The notes: generated by a model from the letters alone, not told the origin. Positions 35,564 to 43,946 are shown, counted from the first letter of the stretch. The stretch is DNA of 64,000 nucleotides from Lachnospiraceae bacterium (GCA_017440045.1 JAFSIA010000068.1:25969-89968); one strand, 5' to 3'. Translations and numbers: made by a program.

Positions 35564-35987
35564 ACTTTGATAAATCTCTAATAGGTGCATCAATGCTTTC
35601 GTTTAGGAAGGCTTCCCATTGTTTTAAATTATGAGTGATTTTACTTCGTTCATCAGCAGACAAAGAAGTATCATCAAGTTTTTTCTTACATGACGCAATA
35701 GCATCATGCATTGCTGCTGAAATAAGTTTTGTTTCATTGATATCTAAGGTTATAGGTAACGGAGTGTTCTCGTAAAGAGTTGGTGGTTCCTGAGCATCCG
35801 GAGAATCAGAGCAATAAATAGGCTCATATTCAACACAGAAATCATTCTCATCATCTACGGGCTCAAAGTTAAGAGAAGCAGGAAAGTCTTCGTCGGCTTC
35901 GTACTTAGTGATTTTAACAGCGGTAACACCATCACTGAGCAGTTCGGCAGAACGAATAAATAAGTCACGAACATAAACAGTAATCAT
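35550..35987 (-). CDS. Phage protein of unknown function, 145 aa
   Basis: An acidic protein with beta-rich N-terminus (ITVYVRDLFI...AVKITKYEAD) and a helical C-terminal half with a K/D-rich stretch. It has its own promoter on the minus strand and the RBS GAGG before the ATG. It runs against the early operon, so it may be expressed in the lysogen. No family recognised. Confidence 0.6.
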   Translation of the reverse strand: MITVYVRDLFIRSAELLSDGVTAVKITKYEADEDFPASLNFEPVDDENDFCVEYEPIYCSDSPDAQEPPTLYENTPLPITLDINETKLISAAMHDAIASCKKKLDDTSLSADERSKITHNLKQWEAFLNESIDAPIRDLSKFILS

Positions 35988-36030
35988 AATAAAACCTCAT
36001 TTCTTTGTGTATTTGCATTTGCATATACAC

Positions 36031-36059
36031 ATTATAAGTGAGAAGTAGTAAAAACACAA
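36031..36059 (-). promoter_or_regulatory. Promoter of the 145-aa minus-strand gene
   Basis: Minus-strand TTGTGT (36059-36054), a 17-base spacer and TATAAT (36036-36031), about 45 bases before the start codon. The same pattern (TTGTnT, 17, TATAAT) recurs at 36670-36698 before another minus-strand gene. Confidence 0.65.
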
Positions 36060-36088
36060 TAATTTAGGGTAAAGGAGAGTGATAGAGA

Positions 36089-36388
36089 ATGTATATAAAT
36101 GAAGCAGTATTATTGGCAATGCATAATAACGACAATTATATAACAAGAGAATACATTGATAATGAGTTTTCGTATCGTATCACACTGATAAAACCATCTA
36201 ACTCTTATGCGTGCTGTATAGGGTATACAGTAGATAAAAACGGTAATGAGATAAGCCACTGTAAGTGTTGGAACCCTACAGCGGATGATCTCACGGCAGA
36301 TGATTGGATAGTTGTTGAATTTCATTTAAAGAGTGAGAAAACTGAACGACAAAAATTGAGAGATTTTTTAAAGAAAGTATCTTCTTGA
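36089..36388 (+). CDS. Tad2-like (DUF2829-type) protein, candidate anti-Thoeris factor
   Basis: A 99-aa protein. Its C-terminal pattern CWNPTADDLTADDWIVVE closely follows the W-x-P/S-x-x-D-L-x-A-D-D-W-x-V-V ending of Tad2/DUF2829 proteins, and the N-terminus (INEAVLLAM...) fits the short helix that starts that fold. Tad2 proteins of phages bind cyclic ADP-ribose-type signals and block the Thoeris defence. RBS AAAGGAGAG is 9 bases before ATG. The first half diverges from what I remember of the family, so binding function is uncertain. Its 3' end overlaps the convergent gene by 67 bases. Confidence 0.6.
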   Translation: MYINEAVLLAMHNNDNYITREYIDNEFSYRITLIKPSNSYACCIGYTVDKNGNEISHCKCWNPTADDLTADDWIVVEFHLKSEKTERQKLRDFLKKVSS

Positions 36389-36621
36389 AGTTTAACAATA
36401 CCATCAGTTTGAAGAATAGTCATATAAGCAATGCCATCATATGGAGAAACTGATACAAAACCGTCATCATCTAAAAGGATAAGAGCTTTAGTGATATAGT
36501 CCTCTGATTGAGTAGGAAATAGGTTTTTAAAGTAATCGAAGTCGAAGCAATCCTTGCCGGTTTTAATATACTCTTTAACCATTTTCTTTAGAGCAATACG
36601 ACTCAGTTTTTGCAATTTCAT
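36322..36621 (-). CDS. Small phage protein, possible winged-helix
   Basis: A 99-aa protein starting at MKLQKL with the RBS AAAGGGGAA. Pattern: basic N-terminal helix, FDYFKNLFP, a helix ITKALILLDDDGFVSVSPYDG that resembles the recognition helix and wing of winged-helix proteins, and a basic C-terminus. A longer frame upstream to 36726 lacks an RBS and reads through the promoter. Function unknown. The 67-base overlap with the Tad2-like gene in the opposite direction is notable. Confidence 0.55.
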   Translation of the reverse strand: MKLQKLSRIALKKMVKEYIKTGKDCFDFDYFKNLFPTQSEDYITKALILLDDDGFVSVSPYDGIAYMTILQTDGIVKLQEDTFFKKSLNFCRSVFSLFK

Positions 36622-36669
36622 AGCAATTCCCCTTTCATATGTACTCGGTGCTGGAACACCTGTACATAC

Positions 36670-36698
36670 ATTATAAGAGGGAAAAGAAGAAAAGACAA
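36670..36698 (-). promoter_or_regulatory. Promoter of the 99-aa minus-strand gene
   Basis: Minus-strand TTGTCT (36698-36693), 17-base spacer, TATAAT (36675-36670), about 50 bases before the ATG. Confidence 0.65.
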
Positions 36699-36750
36699 CA
36701 TAATGTACAACCAGTAACCAATACATTCTATAAGAAGGAGAGTGATAAAA

Positions 36751-36903
36751 GTGGATGTAGTGGTAATAGCAAAAATTAACGGTAAGGAAGTTCTGTGGGA
36801 GCAGGTTCCTCCGGAGCAGAGAAAAATAATAGCAACAACATTAAATAATAGAGCCATAGAGTCGGCAGGATACGTAAGAAAGGGAGAAATACAACGTGAG
36901 TAA
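36751..36903 (+). CDS. Small conserved-looking phage protein, 50 aa
   Basis: Open from GTG at 36751 with the RBS AAGGAG 12 bases upstream. The protein reads VDVVVIAKINGKEVLWEQV... with a basic C-terminus; it has the look of short single-domain proteins often found at the start of early phage operons. Its end overlaps the start of the next gene by 8 bases, which supports real translation. Confidence 0.55.
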   Translation: MDVVVIAKINGKEVLWEQVPPEQRKIIATTLNNRAIESAGYVRKGEIQRE

Positions 36904-37564
36904 CATTAACGTGAATAAGATTAAGGAAATATCAATATTGTCATTTATTGTAGTTTTGGAACTTATATTGGCAATAGCAGCAGTGGTAAATAGACAGAGT
37001 GAAAAAGCAGAAGAGGAATCAACGGAAATTGAGACTACAACTGAGCTTGCGACGTCGCAAGAAATTGAGGAAGAAACGACGATTTCGGCAGATAGAACTG
37101 GAGAGATATCTTTTGGACAAGCTGGTCTTGCTAAATATATGGACAGACTATCAGAGGCAAACATAACTATATGTGAATGGGAAAGTATTGTGTTAAGCCA
37201 GGATGAACTAGAGCTGCTATATACAACTGTATATTGTGAATCTGGTAATCAGGGATATGAAGCCCAAGTGCTAACTGCACTAGCGATTTTAAATAGATTA
37301 GCTAGTGAAAATTATGCAGAGGATTTAAGAGGTGTTATATACCAAAGAAATAGCTATGGAACGCCACAATTTTCAGTAATTGATTGGCCGGATTTTGAAA
37401 ATCGAGGTTGGTCAGAGTCTGTAGAGGAAGCTGTTAATTATGCGTTGCAGGTAAATGAGCATCCAAGAGATATGTATTACTTTAGAGCAAGTTATTACCA
37501 TTCGTTTGGAGAACCATACACCTATATTGCAGATACATATTTTAGTACGAAAGAGGTGAAGTGA
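36896..37564 (+). CDS. SleB-type cell wall hydrolase (Hydrolase_2)
   Basis: A 222-aa membrane-anchored protein: one N-terminal helix (ISILSFIVVLELILAIAAVV, about 12-31), an acidic Thr/Glu linker (about 38-70), and a SleB/CwlJ-like catalytic domain (about 100-215) with the catalytic Glu in VYCESGNQGYEAQ, then ILNRL, LRGVIYQ and QFSV. Such lytic transglycosylase domains cut peptidoglycan. Its early location, away from the lysis cassette, is unusual. The palindrome TTGCGACGTCGCAA lies inside the linker, coding for LATSQ. GTG start overlaps the previous gene. Confidence 0.8.
   Translation: MSNINVNKIKEISILSFIVVLELILAIAAVVNRQSEKAEEESTEIETTTELATSQEIEEETTISADRTGEISFGQAGLAKYMDRLSEANITICEWESIVLSQDELELLYTTVYCESGNQGYEAQVLTALAILNRLASENYAEDLRGVIYQRNSYGTPQFSVIDWPDFENRGWSESVEEAVNYALQVNEHPRDMYYFRASYYHSFGEPYTYIADTYFSTKEVK
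37046..37061. repeat. Palindrome CTTGCGACGTCGCAAG, copy 1
   Basis: A perfect 16-bp palindrome, far more GC-rich than its surroundings, in the linker of the SleB-type gene. The 14-bp core TTGCGACGTCGCAA recurs at 47733-47748 and 58700-58713. Confidence 0.9.
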
Positions 37565-37741
37565 ATGTATATATGTAGAGATTGTAACAGTGAGTTTGAG
37601 CAACCAAACGAGACCAATATAGATACGGGAGTTCATTATGATACCGGCATTATAGGAAAACATAAGGTGCCAACAATCAAGTTATGCCCGATATGTAGGT
37701 CTACAAATTATGAAAACGCAGTACAGGAAGTGGCGTGTTAG
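37565..37741 (+). CDS. Small zinc-ribbon-like protein, 58 aa
   Basis: Starts at ATG directly after the previous stop (RBS AGAGGTGA inside the upstream gene). Two CxxC pairs, CRDC near residue 4 and CPIC near residue 42, form a probable zinc ribbon. It overlaps the next frame slightly. Function unknown. Confidence 0.6.
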   Translation: MYICRDCNSEFEQPNETNIDTGVHYDTGIIGKHKVPTIKLCPICRSTNYENAVQEVAC

Positions 37742-37749
37742 GAGTGGCT

Positions 37750-38016
37750 ATGGGAATGACAGTATTAGAACTTATGCGCTCAGATAGAGGATTAGTAAAC
37801 ATTGCTGAGATGATGCATGCACGTTTTGGTTGCCCCGGCAAGAATTATCCATGTAATAAGATTCTTATGTCAGGCAAAAAGATATGTGAAGGTTGCTGGG
37901 TGAACTATTTAAATACGCAGGTACCAGAAAAAAAGAAGGAGGAAACGGATGAAACAGACAATGAATTAAAGATTATCAATAAGCTTACACATACAGAAAG
38001 AATTATAAAAAAATAG
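37750..38016 (+). CDS. Small Cys-containing phage protein, 88 aa
   Basis: Starts at ATG 37750 behind TTAGGAG; a GTG 15 bases earlier overlaps the upstream gene. Four cysteines (FGCPGKNYPC, CEGCW) suggest a metal site in the N-terminal 50 residues; the C-terminus is charged. No family recognised. Confidence 0.55.
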   Translation: MGMTVLELMRSDRGLVNIAEMMHARFGCPGKNYPCNKILMSGKKICEGCWVNYLNTQVPEKKKEETDETDNELKIINKLTHTERIIKK

Positions 38017-38020
38017 AGCT

Positions 38021-38043
38021 GTGGTTGGAACACAGCTCAAGGT
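38021..38043. repeat. Hairpin after the 88-aa gene
   Basis: GAGCTGTG and CACAGCTC pair around a 7-base loop a few bases after the stop codon. No T-tract. A second T-tailed hairpin (about 38105-38128) lies in the same 160-base gap, which has no gene. Confidence 0.35.
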
Positions 38044-38177
38044 GTATTGTCTTTGGAAAATTTAATACATTGTCATTATATCCTATAACACTTCAAAAGT
38101 CAAGAAAAACAAGGGTTTATCCCTGTTTTAATAACACTATTAAGTATATTAAAGTTAGACGGAAGGTAAATAAACAG

Positions 38178-38984
38178 ATGGCATATGAGCAACATACATA
38201 TCGCCTTCGAGGATCTAATGAGATAGAGATAAAGTATAAGGGTAACTTTGGAGCTAGAGGAGAGAAGAGAGCTCCAAAGACCAAGGCAACCCATGAACAG
38301 ATAAAGAAACAGAATCAATGGAAAAAAGAGACATTAGTACGAAGGACGATAAAGCTAAATTTTGAACCATATGATTTATGGAATACACTCAAGTACCCGG
38401 AAGGTACCAGATTAACATTGCAAGAGGTAAACGGTCATCTCAAGTGCTTCTTTGACAAGATGCGAAGGAGATATAAAAAGAGAGGTCAATCATTCAAGTG
38501 GATAAAGAGACTAGATATCAGCTCCAGAGGAGGCATCCATATTCACATCCTGGTTAATCGACTAAAGGGTGAGGATACAGATATAGTCATACAAGAATGT
38601 TGGCCATATGGTCGAGTGTATTACACAAACATATACGAGCAAGGCGGATATGAGGCGCTTGCTGAATATATAACGAAGAAACCGGATGAAGAGATAGAAG
38701 GTCAGCTTTCGCTCTTTCCGGAAGAGGACCAGAAAGCATTTAGGTCATATAGCTGCAGTCGTAATTTAGTTCGACCAGAACCAGAGCGAAAGCATTATGC
38801 GAGACGAACATTACGAAAGCTATTTGAGAATGGTCCGACACCGACACCGGGATTCTACATAGATAAGAACAGTATCATCAGTGGCATTAATCCATATACC
38901 GGAATGAGCTACTACAGATACACAGAGATAAAACTAGGATTTGTTGACCATGTGGCCAACATGACAGAACGGAGGCAGGAATGA
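38178..38984 (+). CDS. HUH-type replication initiator-like protein (Rep)
   Basis: A 268-aa protein with the two hallmarks of HUH nucleases: GGIHIHILVN (H121, H123, metal site) and a Tyr in LAEYITKKP (Y164), with acidic residues between. Rolling-circle Rep proteins nick the origin and become covalently attached through that Tyr. The ATG at 38178 is chosen since the family-like sequence starts just after it; an upstream frame to 38025 shows no RBS. Linked to SSB about 5 kb downstream. Replication role is likely but origin not found. Confidence 0.65.
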   Translation: MAYEQHTYRLRGSNEIEIKYKGNFGARGEKRAPKTKATHEQIKKQNQWKKETLVRRTIKLNFEPYDLWNTLKYPEGTRLTLQEVNGHLKCFFDKMRRRYKKRGQSFKWIKRLDISSRGGIHIHILVNRLKGEDTDIVIQECWPYGRVYYTNIYEQGGYEALAEYITKKPDEEIEGQLSLFPEEDQKAFRSYSCSRNLVRPEPERKHYARRTLRKLFENGPTPTPGFYIDKNSIISGINPYTGMSYYRYTEIKLGFVDHVANMTERRQE

Positions 38985-39424
38985 AAGAAGTAAATATATA
39001 CGTAAAGTCAGGGATAAAAAGCACACGTAGGCGAGATGGATACATTGGATATGTGCTAGAGCTTGTAACGGACACAAAGCCTATTACATTAAATAGCTTT
39101 CAGAAGGTTGAGCAGATGACAGCTAATCAGTCAGAGTTGGTTGCTATAAGTAAAGCGCTTAAGCGTATGAAAGAGAAATGTGTACTGACTATTTACACTG
39201 ACTCAAAGTATATCGGAGCTGCCATTGATAATAAGTGGATAGACGGTTGGCAGAAAAAGAATTGGGTCAATGCCAAAAATGAGCCTATAGCCAATAGCGA
39301 AGAATGGCAGCAGTTGTTGAAATTACTTGAAGGACAACCATATTCAGTAGTGGTTGGATTCAAACATGAATATTCTACTTGGATGGAGTCGGAATTAGCC
39401 AAGAAGATTTGCGATAAAGCTTAA
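38981..39424 (+). CDS. RNase H-like protein with degenerate active site
   Basis: A 147-aa RNase HI fold: NIYVKSG (strand 1), NQSELVAISKALKRM (with the second catalytic Glu), IYTDSKYIGAAI (third, Asp), then KNWVNAKNEPIANSEEWQQL and a final HEYSTWMESELAKK helix. In active RNase H the first strand has Asp (YTDGA) and the last motif an Asp; here Val/Lys and Glu occupy these positions. So it may bind RNA-DNA hybrids without cutting, or use altered chemistry. Start overlaps the Rep stop (ATGA). Confidence 0.7.
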   Translation: MKEVNIYVKSGIKSTRRRDGYIGYVLELVTDTKPITLNSFQKVEQMTANQSELVAISKALKRMKEKCVLTIYTDSKYIGAAIDNKWIDGWQKKNWVNAKNEPIANSEEWQQLLKLLEGQPYSVVVGFKHEYSTWMESELAKKICDKA

Positions 39425-39454
39425 TTTTACTTGTACTTGCGTGAAAGGAGATAA

Positions 39455-39892
39455 ATGATGGTAGGTTTGATGTTTCCAAAGCCGGAAAAAAAGGAAAAAA
39501 CGCGAAAAAGACTGGTAGCGAGGACACCTTTAAGGGCGAAGAAAAGATATCAATATAAGCCTAAGAAGATGAAGCCGACAGTGAGTATCATCCAGCCGGA
39601 CAAGTCATATTGCTTTTTATGTGGCAGCAGTACCGGATATGGATTAAATGCACTTGAGGAGCATCATATCTTTGAAGGAAATGGTAAAAGAACTGTATCA
39701 GAATCGTATGGATTAAAAGTATATCTGTGCGGAATAACCTGCCATAGAGAAGGACCTAAATCAGCGCATAAGAACAAGGAAATTAAGGATATGCTGCATA
39801 AACTAGCACAACAAAAGTTTGAAGAAACTCATAGCAGAGAAGAGTTTGTATTAGCGTTTGGAAAAAACTATCTGCCTGAGGAGGAAATATGA
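39455..39892 (+). CDS. HNH-type / Ref-like nuclease, phage recombination or nicking protein
   Basis: A 145-aa protein: basic N-terminal arm (about 40 residues), CFLCG zinc pair, EEHHIFEGNGKR (HH motif typical of HNH/beta-beta-alpha-Me nucleases), CGITCHREGPKSAHKN and a helical C-terminus. It resembles the HNH domain of recombination-linked phage proteins such as Ref or NinG. RBS AAAGGAG 5-8 bases before ATGATG. Placed between Rep/RNase H and the PcfK/PcfJ pair in the replication-recombination block. Confidence 0.6.
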   Translation: MMVGLMFPKPEKKEKTRKRLVARTPLRAKKRYQYKPKKMKPTVSIIQPDKSYCFLCGSSTGYGLNALEEHHIFEGNGKRTVSESYGLKVYLCGITCHREGPKSAHKNKEIKDMLHKLAQQKFEETHSREEFVLAFGKNYLPEEEI

Positions 39893-40086
39893 GCGAAGCA
39901 ATAATAATCGATATTGTTGGCCATCTGATAATTTTAGCGGGAGTATTTCTTTTTATCCTGGTACACAAGGAACCGGATGAGCTATCAGATAAGGAGCAGG
40001 AACAATATTTAAAAGAACACGATAAGAAAGAGAGGAACAAAGGATGTACGAAGTTTTTGGAGAATTTAATTCAGCGAAAGAAATAA
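39889..40086 (+). CDS. Small single-pass membrane protein, 65 aa
   Basis: ATGA overlap with the HNH gene. One hydrophobic helix (about residues 6-26) followed by a highly charged Glu/Lys tail. It overlaps the next gene by 43 bases. Holin-like length, but it is in the early region; function unknown. Confidence 0.5.
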   Translation: MSEAIIIDIVGHLIILAGVFLFILVHKEPDELSDKEQEQYLKEHDKKERNKGCTKFLENLIQRKK

Positions 40087-40526
40087 ACGAGGCAGCTAAA
40101 GGTTTATTGACAGAAGGAGATATTGAAAATATCAAGGTGCTGGCTAAAGAAAATGGAATAGCAGAAGATTTTGTAGAAATGTATGTAGCTGGAGATATTG
40201 AATTTATTTGTGATGAAGAGAGTGCCGCCATTGGCAAGTTGGATGTGGAAATGGCAGACATTAAAGCGACAGAAATAGTGACGGATTGGGTAAATTACAT
40301 CAAGGGATGTGTAATGAAGGATTCAAATATGGCTATCACTGTAAAAAAGAAAGGCAAGAGCCTTAAAGGCTGCATTGCAAAACTGCTTAAGTACTCTTTT
40401 GAGAATATGTATCCGGTAGATAAGGATATTCTAAAGGCAGCAGGTATTAACCAGCAATGTAAATTAGGTATGCCAGGAATGGCGACAGCAAAGAAGATTA
40501 TACGTGAGTATTATGTAGGGAAGTAG
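40044..40526 (+). CDS. PcfK-like / AcrIIA9-family-like protein
   Basis: A 160-aa protein. The C-terminal half (WVNYIKGCVMKD...KGKSLKGCIAKLLKYSFEN...) has the charged-K-S/T-L-K-x-C-x-x-x-L pattern I associate with PcfK-like proteins, a family that includes the Cas9 inhibitor AcrIIA9; the N-terminal half (AAKGLLTEGD...AKENGI) is a helical extra domain. The PcfJ-like gene 8 bases downstream supports the assignment, since pcfK and pcfJ are neighbours in conjugative plasmids. Whether it inhibits Cas9 cannot be seen. Confidence 0.5.
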   Translation: MYEVFGEFNSAKEINEAAKGLLTEGDIENIKVLAKENGIAEDFVEMYVAGDIEFICDEESAAIGKLDVEMADIKATEIVTDWVNYIKGCVMKDSNMAITVKKKGKSLKGCIAKLLKYSFENMYPVDKDILKAAGINQQCKLGMPGMATAKKIIREYYVGK

Positions 40527-40534
40527 GTGCTTAT

Positions 40535-42640
40535 ATGAAAAAGAATGGTATCGAGAAAATAGCATCACTTCCAGTAAAACTGATAAGAAACAAAAAATAC
40601 AAAATGATAATGGAAGCACAACGAGTAGTTATCGAAAAAAGCCCAATTTTGATATGTGACTTTTATTATAATCGAAAAACGGACATAAAAAAGCGCTGGT
40701 TACGAGTAGTTATAAAAAAAAATGAGTATGCCAATGTAATGAGTGATGGGTCATGGAATACAAAGAAGGTATTAACAAAAGACTATGATTCGATATGGAA
40801 TGTTGGAGCGGACAGGACGTCAGATGATTGGAATATATCCGAAAAGGATATATTTGTATCAGAAGCAGCAGTTGAGACGATAACAGCATATGCTAAGAAG
40901 TTTTTCGAGTACAAGCCCCACAGATGGTATGGCTGGAGAGATATACTTCAGTATATGCAAGATTCTATTTCTACTCAAAGAGAACAGAGAAAAATTGAGA
41001 AAGAGGAAGCTGAGAAGAAACGACTAATTAGTGCGACGGATGATTCAGTGCCGGAAGAATTTAAAGAATGGTGTAAAAAAAGCATTCCACTAACATATTT
41101 ATTTTACAAAAGAACAGACAAAAGACATGCAATGATTAACTGCTCAGAGTGTGGTGAAAGTTATCTTATTACATATCGCCAAGGAGATTCGTATGAACAG
41201 GTAATGTGTGAGGAAATATCGTCGGCACCAGTGGTGGATTGTCCATCAATATGTAAATGTTGTGGAGCAGTAGGTATATATAAGCAGTATGGAAGATGCA
41301 AAAATAGCACCTATGGCAAAAAAAAGACCCAATATATGATACAGCCATGTGAAGAAAGTGAAACTGCGGTAATTAGGATGTTTAGTGTTGAAAAATACCT
41401 AAATACAGATTACCCGGCCAGATATAGCATCATAGAAAAAGGCAGATTGTATATAGGTAAGAAAACATATAAAAAATATTGGAAAAGACTTATGTATAGC
41501 GCGGCAAATAAATGTGTTGAAGACTGGAGTCAGTATAATCCTGGTAGTCGTTATGCGTATGAGAAAGATGAATGTGGTGACCTCTGGTATAAGAGTAACA
41601 TAAAAGATACATTTTTAAGATACTCCCAGATAAAAGAGTATGCAAGTCATAAAAGAAATTTTAGACCATATGAATACGCAAGAGTATATAAGCTGGTACC
41701 TGAGCTTGAAATGGTAATGAAACTTAAGATGTATAAGCTCGCGGATGAGTTGGTAAACAGAGGTTCATATATTTTGTATAAAGGAAGCAGTATAACAGAG
41801 AAACTTGGTATTGATAAGAAAAACTTTAAGGAACTTATAAGATTGCAAGGTAACTGGGATATTGTAGAAATAATGAGAATGGAAAAAGAGATAGGCTTTG
41901 ACTGTATACCAGAACAAAGGGAGAAACTGAGTAAATTTCATGTGTCATTAGATAATGAGAAGTTGAAGCTTGCCCTTAAGTATATGAGTATTGAAAAGTT
42001 TATAAATAGGATAGTTAGATATGCAGGATTTAAAGAGTGGCCATCATCAATGACAAGTTGTGTGATTAGTCAAATAAAGAATCAGATTATCACATACCTA
42101 GATTACTTAGATATGAGAGAACACATTCATCACGATCTAATCAACTCAGTACATCAATGTCCGAGATTTTTAAAAGCCGCACATGATGAACTGGTTATAA
42201 TCCAAAATAAGAAAGCGGATGAAGAGTATCTGTTGAAAAAACTTGAAGAGTATCCAGACATAGCGAAAAACTACAACAAATGGTGTAAAAAGTATGAGAC
42301 AGAGTTTGCTGGTATGCATATTCGCCCGGCGGCAGATGCGGCAGAAATTATTTTGGAGGGAAGATGTCAACATCACTGTGTGGGGAAAGATGAATATTTG
42401 GATAAGCATAATAAAGGAAATAGCGTGATATTGTTGCTCCGTCATATAGAATGTCCACAAGCAGCATATGTCACTATAGAGATAAGAGGCAACAAGATAG
42501 TTCAATGGTATGGAGCGAATGACGTAAAGATTGACAAGAAGGAAAATGAGGAATGGCTTAAATACTATGAGGAATTTCTTGAAACACGAAAAGTTCCACA
42601 GATAAAACGTATAGAAGTGCCATTAGTGGCAGCAGTATAA
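40535..42640 (+). CDS. PcfJ-like protein
   Basis: A 701-aa protein. The PcfJ signature is at the C-terminus (about residues 600-690): CQHHCVGKDEYLDKHNKG, VILLLRH, AAYVTIEIRGNKIVQWYG. The middle has a four-Cys zinc module (CSECG...CKCCG, about 205-250). PcfJ proteins occur in conjugative plasmids and phages and remain biochemically undefined. Paired with the PcfK-like gene and followed 10 bases later by another helical protein. Confidence 0.75.
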   Translation: MKKNGIEKIASLPVKLIRNKKYKMIMEAQRVVIEKSPILICDFYYNRKTDIKKRWLRVVIKKNEYANVMSDGSWNTKKVLTKDYDSIWNVGADRTSDDWNISEKDIFVSEAAVETITAYAKKFFEYKPHRWYGWRDILQYMQDSISTQREQRKIEKEEAEKKRLISATDDSVPEEFKEWCKKSIPLTYLFYKRTDKRHAMINCSECGESYLITYRQGDSYEQVMCEEISSAPVVDCPSICKCCGAVGIYKQYGRCKNSTYGKKKTQYMIQPCEESETAVIRMFSVEKYLNTDYPARYSIIEKGRLYIGKKTYKKYWKRLMYSAANKCVEDWSQYNPGSRYAYEKDECGDLWYKSNIKDTFLRYSQIKEYASHKRNFRPYEYARVYKLVPELEMVMKLKMYKLADELVNRGSYILYKGSSITEKLGIDKKNFKELIRLQGNWDIVEIMRMEKEIGFDCIPEQREKLSKFHVSLDNEKLKLALKYMSIEKFINRIVRYAGFKEWPSSMTSCVISQIKNQIITYLDYLDMREHIHHDLINSVHQCPRFLKAAHDELVIIQNKKADEEYLLKKLEEYPDIAKNYNKWCKKYETEFAGMHIRPAADAAEIILEGRCQHHCVGKDEYLDKHNKGNSVILLLRHIECPQAAYVTIEIRGNKIVQWYGANDVKIDKKENEEWLKYYEEFLETRKVPQIKRIEVPLVAAV

Positions 42641-42650
42641 GGAGGTACAT

Positions 42651-43934
42651 ATGGATAATACAACAATAGCTCCGGTAATGGAGTTTCACCAGATTACATT
42701 TGACGAGTATTTATTAGCGAAACAGGAGATAGCAAATCGTCTCAAGAATATGACAGAGGACTATGTAGCAGTAGGTTATCTGTTCAGACAGATTAAAGAG
42801 ACAGAAGCATATAAGCAGGAAGGATATAATAGTCTTCAGGAATTTGCAAAAGACGTGTATGGCATATCGGAATCAGAGGTATCAAGGTTTATAGCTATCA
42901 ATATGAAGTTTTCAAAAGATGGATGCAGTAAGGAGCTTGCTGTAGATTATAAAGGATTTGGAAAGAGCAAGCTATCAGAGATGCTTACAATGTCAGATGA
43001 GGATTGCAAGCTTATTACAGCGACAACTACGGTAGCAACGATTAGAGAGTTAAAGAATTTTACACGTGAATCTGAAAAGGTGGCAGCAGCACAGAAGGAT
43101 ATAGAGGATTCTGGCCAAGAAACGATAATAGCAGAAGTTGTAATGCCGGCAGAGTATACGGACCTAGAACAAGTAATTATCGAGTTTTTCAGAGATAAAA
43201 GAGAGCTGCTGCAAGAAGTATATGCTATGTCAAGTTTTGAAGATATTGTGGAAAAGATTAATCCTTCGGGAAATCTGTCATATCGCCATAAGGTATATAT
43301 GCTATTTATGTACGGATATGGTGACGGTGTAGTGCTTAAAAAGATGGGCGAGAGAAATGTAAACTACACTTGGCCACAAGTAATTGAGGCAATGATTAAG
43401 ATTTATGGAAAGACGTACACTGACCATGACACCATTTGGGAAAACTTTTACAAGATAGAAGCGGAGGAAATGAATAATGCAAGAGATAACATGGAGGTAT
43501 CTGCTCCAGGAGAACAGGAAGCTAATGAAGAGAGCAAAGAAGGAAAAATCGAAGTGCCAGATGGCAAAGTTGAAGCAGATGAGAAAAGAGATGAAGAGTT
43601 GTCGGAGGAAACAGATGCTTGCGAAAGTGAGAGTGCGTCTTCAAGTGATGAGGATAAGGATAATGGTGCTAAAGCTGAAGCTGAGAAGGTTGATGAAGAG
43701 ACAGTAGGGCAGCAGTCTAAAAAAGATGAGTTAGATCAGAAAGTACTGAGTGGAGCTATCCTGGATGTGGAAGAATACCATAAATACTTGTACGAGAAGT
43801 CAATAGAGGAATATGTGCAGGATATTTTAGAGGATAAGAGCCTGCCATTAAGCGTAAAGATCATAAGCATTAGTGACCAGATGGAGAAGTTGGCCAAAAA
43901 TTACAGCGAATATATGATAAGCAAGAAACGATAG
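42651..43934 (+). CDS. Phage protein of unknown function with acidic disordered region, 427 aa
   Basis: N-terminal helical domain (about 1-150) with segments such as YNSLQEFAKDVYGISESEVSRFIAI that look like a helix-turn-helix; a middle domain (about 165-275); then an acidic low-complexity stretch (about 280-365, Glu/Asp/Ser/Lys); and a short C-terminal helix pair. RBS AAGGAGG. Similar proteins are common in Clostridial prophages and conjugative elements, from memory; I cannot name a function. Confidence 0.6.
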   Translation: MDNTTIAPVMEFHQITFDEYLLAKQEIANRLKNMTEDYVAVGYLFRQIKETEAYKQEGYNSLQEFAKDVYGISESEVSRFIAINMKFSKDGCSKELAVDYKGFGKSKLSEMLTMSDEDCKLITATTTVATIRELKNFTRESEKVAAAQKDIEDSGQETIIAEVVMPAEYTDLEQVIIEFFRDKRELLQEVYAMSSFEDIVEKINPSGNLSYRHKVYMLFMYGYGDGVVLKKMGERNVNYTWPQVIEAMIKIYGKTYTDHDTIWENFYKIEAEEMNNARDNMEVSAPGEQEANEESKEGKIEVPDGKVEADEKRDEELSEETDACESESASSSDEDKDNGAKAEAEKVDEETVGQQSKKDELDQKVLSGAILDVEEYHKYLYEKSIEEYVQDILEDKSLPLSVKIISISDQMEKLAKNYSEYMISKKR

Positions 43935-43946
43935 GAGGATAAAGAT

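Noticed and set aside
39889-40086. Holin
   Set aside because: One membrane helix and a charged tail fit, but it is in the replication block, not beside an endolysin.
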